64,000 nucleotides of DNA from an uncultured Chitinophagaceae bacterium (lineage in GTDB: Bacteria > Bacteroidota > Bacteroidia > Chitinophagales > Chitinophagaceae), in assembly GCA_903895845.1 (NCBI GenBank), contig CAITVK010000042.1, positions 28,585-92,584 on the forward strand, written 5' to 3'. Positions 61,013 to 64,000 of this stretch are shown piece by piece. Made by a program: the position numbers and the translations under genes. Within the stretch, counting starts at the first letter, position 1. Each line of letters opens with the position of its first letter. The notes beneath the pieces are model-generated. The model was not told where the DNA came from and did no database searches. It worked only from the letters and a program-made list of their open reading frames with translations.

Positions 61013-61561
61013 ATGAAAAAAAAGTGGTCAAGTCTTAGTCCCGCATTACAGTTTGTCATCAAATCTGTTTCTTGTGTTGGTCTATGGCGCTTGTTGTATG
61101 TTTTTATTCTACAACCAATCAGATTCCCAGACAAGATATTGACGAAGATTATTGGAGAAGGTACTGTTGTGTTTATCAATCTCTTTGGTAAAAGCTCACT
61201 TCCTCAAGCATACTGTATCGAAAGCAAATTTGCTGCGGAAGTAATATTAGTTAGAGCAAAGCACATTATTTTACGCATTGGTGACGCATGTAATGGACTG
61301 GAATTGATGTTGATTTATGCTGGTGTGATTGCTTTGTTACCAGGAGACAATAAAAGAAAATCGGCTTATATAGGAATCGGATTGATTTTGTTGATTATTG
61401 CAAATATGTTACGATGTGCAGGATTGGAATGGGTGTATGAGTTTTATCGTCCATTTTTTGAGACAACCCATCACTACTTATTTACGTTGGTCATGTATGT
61501 ATTGATTTTTATAGGATGGAGTTTGTACATAAATAAAGGAAAATTCAATGCGAAAGGATAG
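61013..61561 (+). CDS. exosortase/archaeosortase-family membrane peptidase
   Basis: I start at the ATG at 61013 (MKKKWSSLSPALQF). The protein has about five membrane helices and the exosortase catalytic triad: Cys in IGDACNGLELMLIYAG, Arg in IANMLRCAGLEWV and His in ETTHHYLFTLVMYV. Exosortases cut a C-terminal sorting signal in the inner membrane. This is a short Bacteroidota type (about 180 residues). It overlaps the next small membrane protein gene by 14 bp, so the two work together. No sorting-signal target was seen nearby. Confidence 0.85.
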   Translation: MKKKWSSLSPALQFVIKSVSCVGLWRLLYVFILQPIRFPDKILTKIIGEGTVVFINLFGKSSLPQAYCIESKFAAEVILVRAKHIILRIGDACNGLELMLIYAGVIALLPGDNKRKSAYIGIGLILLIIANMLRCAGLEWVYEFYRPFFETTHHYLFTLVMYVLIFIGWSLYINKGKFNAKG

Positions 61562-61937
61562 TATTTTTTGGGCTTGTATTTCAACAAGTATGATTGCCCT
61601 TTTGCTGTTGGTAATGCTTAAGCCAGAGGTACATTTGCTGCCGGTATTGGCAATGACAATCATTATAAAAGTTGAACTGATATTACAACTTGTATTAGGC
61701 TTTTATGGTACATGGGTAAGTATTGACCCTAAGCTTTTTTCAATATTTACAAAAATATATATTGGATTGGTTGTTATTTATGTCATTCTTAAAGTACCCG
61801 CCCTAAGTTTTTTGTATAATTACTACATAGATGCGCGGCAGTTGTTTAGTCCATTCCCGTTTGTTTTGGTGTGGATTATGCACAAAGCTTTCTATCAATT
61901 TAGTGGGGAGAAAGAGACAAATGAATCCAATTTATAA
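61548..61937 (+). CDS. exosortase-associated membrane protein
   Basis: The 129-residue protein has about four membrane helices and no recognised catalytic motif. Its start overlaps the exosortase end by 14 bp, so it is probably translated with it. Several Bacteroidota exosortases have such a small partner gene; I believe this is one, but cannot name the subtype with certainty. Its C-terminal tail is charged (SGEKETNESNL). Confidence 0.7.
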   Translation: MRKDSIFWACISTSMIALLLLVMLKPEVHLLPVLAMTIIIKVELILQLVLGFYGTWVSIDPKLFSIFTKIYIGLVVIYVILKVPALSFLYNYYIDARQLFSPFPFVLVWIMHKAFYQFSGEKETNESNL

Positions 61938-61988
61938 TGTATTATAGATAAGGACAAGTATTTTATTGCCGTATAAAAAACACATTTT

Positions 61989-62726
61989 ATGAAGAAGATA
62001 ATTGATTTATTACGTAAAGGACTTTTACAGAATATCATTATAGGTATCTATTTTATCACGTTACTAGGTGAATGTTATTGTCTGTATTATCGGTACTATT
62101 TTACCCGTATCTACACGCGACCTACTTTAGTACCAATACTATTCCTTATCTTTTTGCAGCAATTCATTTCGAGAAATCACTTGTACCTGATTGGTGCAAT
62201 GGCTGCCGCTTGTTTAGGGGATTATTTAACCATCAGCTATTCTGCTTTGTATCAATGGACAGGACTAGGTTGTTATGGTTTATCCTTCTTGCTTTTGGCG
62301 CTACAGTTTTTTCAGTTCGAATATTTCTCATTTAAAACAAGCAAGACCGCAGTTCTAATTAGCCTGATTGGTCTTTTGGCCTATTTTGGTATCATGGAAT
62401 ATTTTGCGGCTAGCCACAATCTTACGCTCAATAAGAAGCCACTTACTTATTTATATGCAACTGCGATGGCAATATTTGCTGTTTCAATATTCAATGCCTT
62501 GTTCAACAATAAAGTAACAGGTTTTAAGTTTGCAGTAGCTGCTTTAATTTTATTGGTTATCGCAAATCTTCTATTTGATACAAGCCTTTATTACTTTCAT
62601 CGCAGACAAACTTGGATAGACTGCATCAGCGCCTTTTGTTATGGGGTTTATCAATTTATTCTTGTAAAAGGAGTGTTGAGGTCGAAGGATAAAATTATGG
62701 GTACAGAGTATTTCAAGCAGATTTAA
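61989..62726 (+). CDS. YhhN-like integral membrane protein
   Basis: The protein has seven to eight membrane helices. TRPTLVPILFL followed by LIGAMAAACLGDYLTISYS resembles the YhhN/lysoplasmalogenase family (conserved Pro, Asp and helix pattern). It lies 51 bp after the exosortase-associated gene in the same orientation and may be part of the same operon. The enzyme activity is not certain; it could be a non-enzymatic relative. Confidence 0.6.
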   Translation: MKKIIDLLRKGLLQNIIIGIYFITLLGECYCLYYRYYFTRIYTRPTLVPILFLIFLQQFISRNHLYLIGAMAAACLGDYLTISYSALYQWTGLGCYGLSFLLLALQFFQFEYFSFKTSKTAVLISLIGLLAYFGIMEYFAASHNLTLNKKPLTYLYATAMAIFAVSIFNALFNNKVTGFKFAVAALILLVIANLLFDTSLYYFHRRQTWIDCISAFCYGVYQFILVKGVLRSKDKIMGTEYFKQI

Positions 62727-62777
62727 TTCTTCTGCTTTTATGCTTGAGGATTGAAATCCATTTTATGATTACAAAAA

Positions 62778-62823
62778 AAGGGAGGCTTTTATTGAGGTTA
62801 AAAACTTATAGAAGCCTCCTTCT
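62778..62823. terminator. terminator between convergent genes
   Basis: GGAGGCTT (62781-62788) and AAGCCTCC (62812-62819) form a perfect 8-bp stem with a 23-base loop and an A run on one side and a T-rich run on the other. It ends the exosortase operon and the convergent ABC transporter gene. Confidence 0.7.
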
Positions 62824-62861
62824 TATTTGCCAGATATTCATAACAGGCTCCAATCAGGAAG

Positions 62862-63584
62862 CTAACTAGACAAATGTCCCTCTCTTCCATCCATATATTC
62901 TTTGTGATTTTTATCGCTTTCAAGTAAACCGTCCTTCAACCTTACCACTCTATGTGCATAAGAGGCAATATCTTCTTCATGGGTTACCAATACTACCGTA
63001 TTGCCTGCGGCTTGTATCTTACCAAATATCTCCATTACTTCAATTGATGTCTTGCTATCAAGGTTGCCTGTCGGTTCATCTGCCAAGAGTAATGAAGGGT
63101 TGTTTACTAATGCCCTTGCTATAGCCACACGTTGTATTTGTCCGCCACTCAGTTCATTGCTTTTGTGATGGCTTCTCTCTGCAAGTCCCACTTTTTGCAA
63201 CGCTTCCATAGCCCTTTCCATTCTTTCTTTCTTGTTGACGCCGGCATAAATCAATGGGAGTGCTACATTCTCTGAAGCAGAAAGACGCGGCAGGAGATTA
63301 AATTGTTGAAATACAAAACCAATTTCAGTATTGCGAACTTCGGCTAATTCGTCGTCGAGCATTTTACTGACATCTTTGTTATTTAGGATATATTTTCCGC
63401 CTGTAGGGGAATCGAGGCATCCTAAAATATTCATTAAGGTGCTTTTGCCACTTCCGCTAGGTCCCATCAAAGCCACATACTCATTTCGTTGTATATTTAA
63501 CGATATACCTTTCAAAACAGGTATCGTCTGCTTACCCATGAAATATGCTTTCTCTAAATTTTCTAAAAGAATAATAGGATCCAT
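62862..63584 (-). CDS. ABC transporter ATP-binding protein (LolD/MacB-type)
   Basis: The 240-residue ATPase has Walker [14 protein letters not shown]-loop [13 protein letters not shown], signature [15 protein letters not shown], Walker [14 protein letters not shown] and the H-loop LVTHEEDIA. Its sequence is closest in type to the LolD/MacB/FtsE branch, which works with FtsX-like permeases for lipoprotein release or efflux. The permease is not in the window. The C-terminal tail ([15 protein letters not shown]) is unusual but short. Confidence 0.9.
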   Translation of the reverse strand: MDPIILLENLEKAYFMGKQTIPVLKGISLNIQRNEYVALMGPSGSGKSTLMNILGCLDSPTGGKYILNNKDVSKMLDDELAEVRNTEIGFVFQQFNLLPRLSASENVALPLIYAGVNKKERMERAMEALQKVGLAERSHHKSNELSGGQIQRVAIARALVNNPSLLLADEPTGNLDSKTSIEVMEIFGKIQAAGNTVVLVTHEEDIASYAHRVVRLKDGLLESDKNHKEYMDGREGHLSS

Positions 63585-63598
63585 CTTCTTTATTATGA

Positions 63599-63678
63599 GT
63601 TATGAGTAATGAGTTACAAGTTAAGAATATAAGAATGTGTAATAGATATTAGATTTCACATATCTCATTAATCATAAC
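63599..63678. repeat. AT-rich inverted repeat between gatC and the ABC gene
   Basis: GTTATGAGTAATGAG (63599-63613) and 63664-63678 are complementary at 14 of 15 positions. The spacer between them is AT-rich. It belongs to the same word family as 3764-3807. Confidence 0.65.
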
Positions 63679-63685
63679 CCCTGTC

Positions 63686-63979
63686 TCATATTTTCTTTAT
63701 TACTGTAGGTACCTTGAAAAATTGATTGTCTTTGATGGGCGAATTAAGTAAGGCATCCTCTCTGGAAATCCTACCCTTTATTTCGTCATCTCGCAAGGCA
63801 TTTACTGCATCTCCCATGTGTAATACAGGGTCAATACCAGTTGTATCTACTTCATTCAGTTTATCTACAAAAGAAATTATGTTCTGTAAATCGGAGGTAT
63901 ATCCTTTCATTTCCTCTTCTGTAAAATATAATCGCGAAAGATTCGCGAGCTTCTCTACTAATGCTGTTGTTACTTCCAT
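63686..63979 (-). CDS. gatC: glutamyl-tRNA(Gln)/aspartyl-tRNA(Asn) amidotransferase subunit C
   Basis: I use the ATG at 63979 (MEVTTALVEKLANLSRLYFT). The protein has the GatC pattern: KLANLSRLYFTEEE, NIISFVDKLNEVDTTGIDP and LRDDEIKGRISREDALLNSP. It stabilises GatA/GatB, which amidate mischarged Glu-tRNA(Gln) or Asp-tRNA(Asn). gatA and gatB are not in the window. The length is normal. Confidence 0.95.
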   Translation of the reverse strand: MEVTTALVEKLANLSRLYFTEEEMKGYTSDLQNIISFVDKLNEVDTTGIDPVLHMGDAVNALRDDEIKGRISREDALLNSPIKDNQFFKVPTVIKKI

Positions 63980-64000
63980 AAGAAACAAAAATAAACGAAC

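Noticed and set aside
1..64000. tRNA or rRNA genes
   Set aside because: No cloverleaf with a GTTCRANNC-type T arm and no ribosomal RNA sequence was recognised when reading the gaps; a covariance search was not possible.

Overview
The window looks like chromosome from a member of the Bacteroidota, most likely the family Chitinophagaceae. It is AT-rich. It carries a SusC/SusD pair with a FecR anti-sigma factor and an ECF sigma factor, two proteins with a type IX secretion (T9SS) C-terminal sorting domain, a CarboxypepD_reg-type TonB-dependent receptor, the order miaB / sigma-54 activator / lptE / TPR-like gene / secG, a BACON-domain lipoprotein and a Bacteroidota-type exosortase. Exact TAnnTTTG (-7 type) promoter boxes occur before two genes. 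All assignments are by reading protein motifs; no database search was run.

Layout. 0-4.5 kb: a hypothetical gene, an AlkD-type glycosylase, two guanidino-group enzymes (CtlX-like and arginine-deiminase-like) and a CrtA-like protein. 4.5-5.5 kb: gene-free, with a 198-bp IS-derived element. 5.5-13.3 kb: a response regulator, then the envelope block yihY-mltG and secG-TPR-lptE-sigma-54-miaB on the minus strand. 13.4-18.1 kb: a DUF3078 protein, then six small enzymes (VOC, DUF4287, DoxX, SRPBCC) facing a GlxA/AraC regulator. 18.1-23.5 kb: tandem array A, a T9SS protein, panB and a LytS/LytTR two-component pair. 23.5-27.6 kb is an accessory island: a structured repeat, a frameshifted PIN toxin with its antitoxin, a methylase-specificity-HEPN fusion, attC-like repeats beside the latter two, and tandem array B. 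27.6-37.2 kb: an orphan gene, a BACON lipoprotein, a hydrolase, a DUF2520 protein, ogt, ftsK and an outer-membrane receptor. 37.2-43.6 kb: tandem array C, a GH3 beta-glucosidase, a cysteine desulfurase, glmM and a methyltransferase. 43.7-50.4 kb: sigma / FecR / SusC / SusD. 50.4-57.8 kb: tandem array D, a YadA-head-like repeat adhesin and a second T9SS protein. 57.8-64 kb: a second copy of the structured repeat, an MNT nucleotidyltransferase pseudogene, a deoxynucleoside kinase, lipB, an exosortase with its membrane partners, a LolD-type ABC ATPase and gatC.

Most genes are ordinary housekeeping or envelope genes. The unusual content sits in the gaps. Four intergenic tandem arrays have unrelated unit sequences, but all have a period of about 20-22 bp (two DNA turns). 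One of them reads as a codon-periodic heptapeptide repeat. The methylase fusion and the toxin-antitoxin pair sit next to a repeated composite site (CAGCTAACTCTT, then a hairpin, then CTGTTAC) that looks like integron attC, which suggests they arrived as gene cassettes. Several families of AT-rich inverted words sit at gene ends. The best candidate for an undescribed system is the predicted methylase-TRD-HEPN fusion within its cassette-like boundaries.
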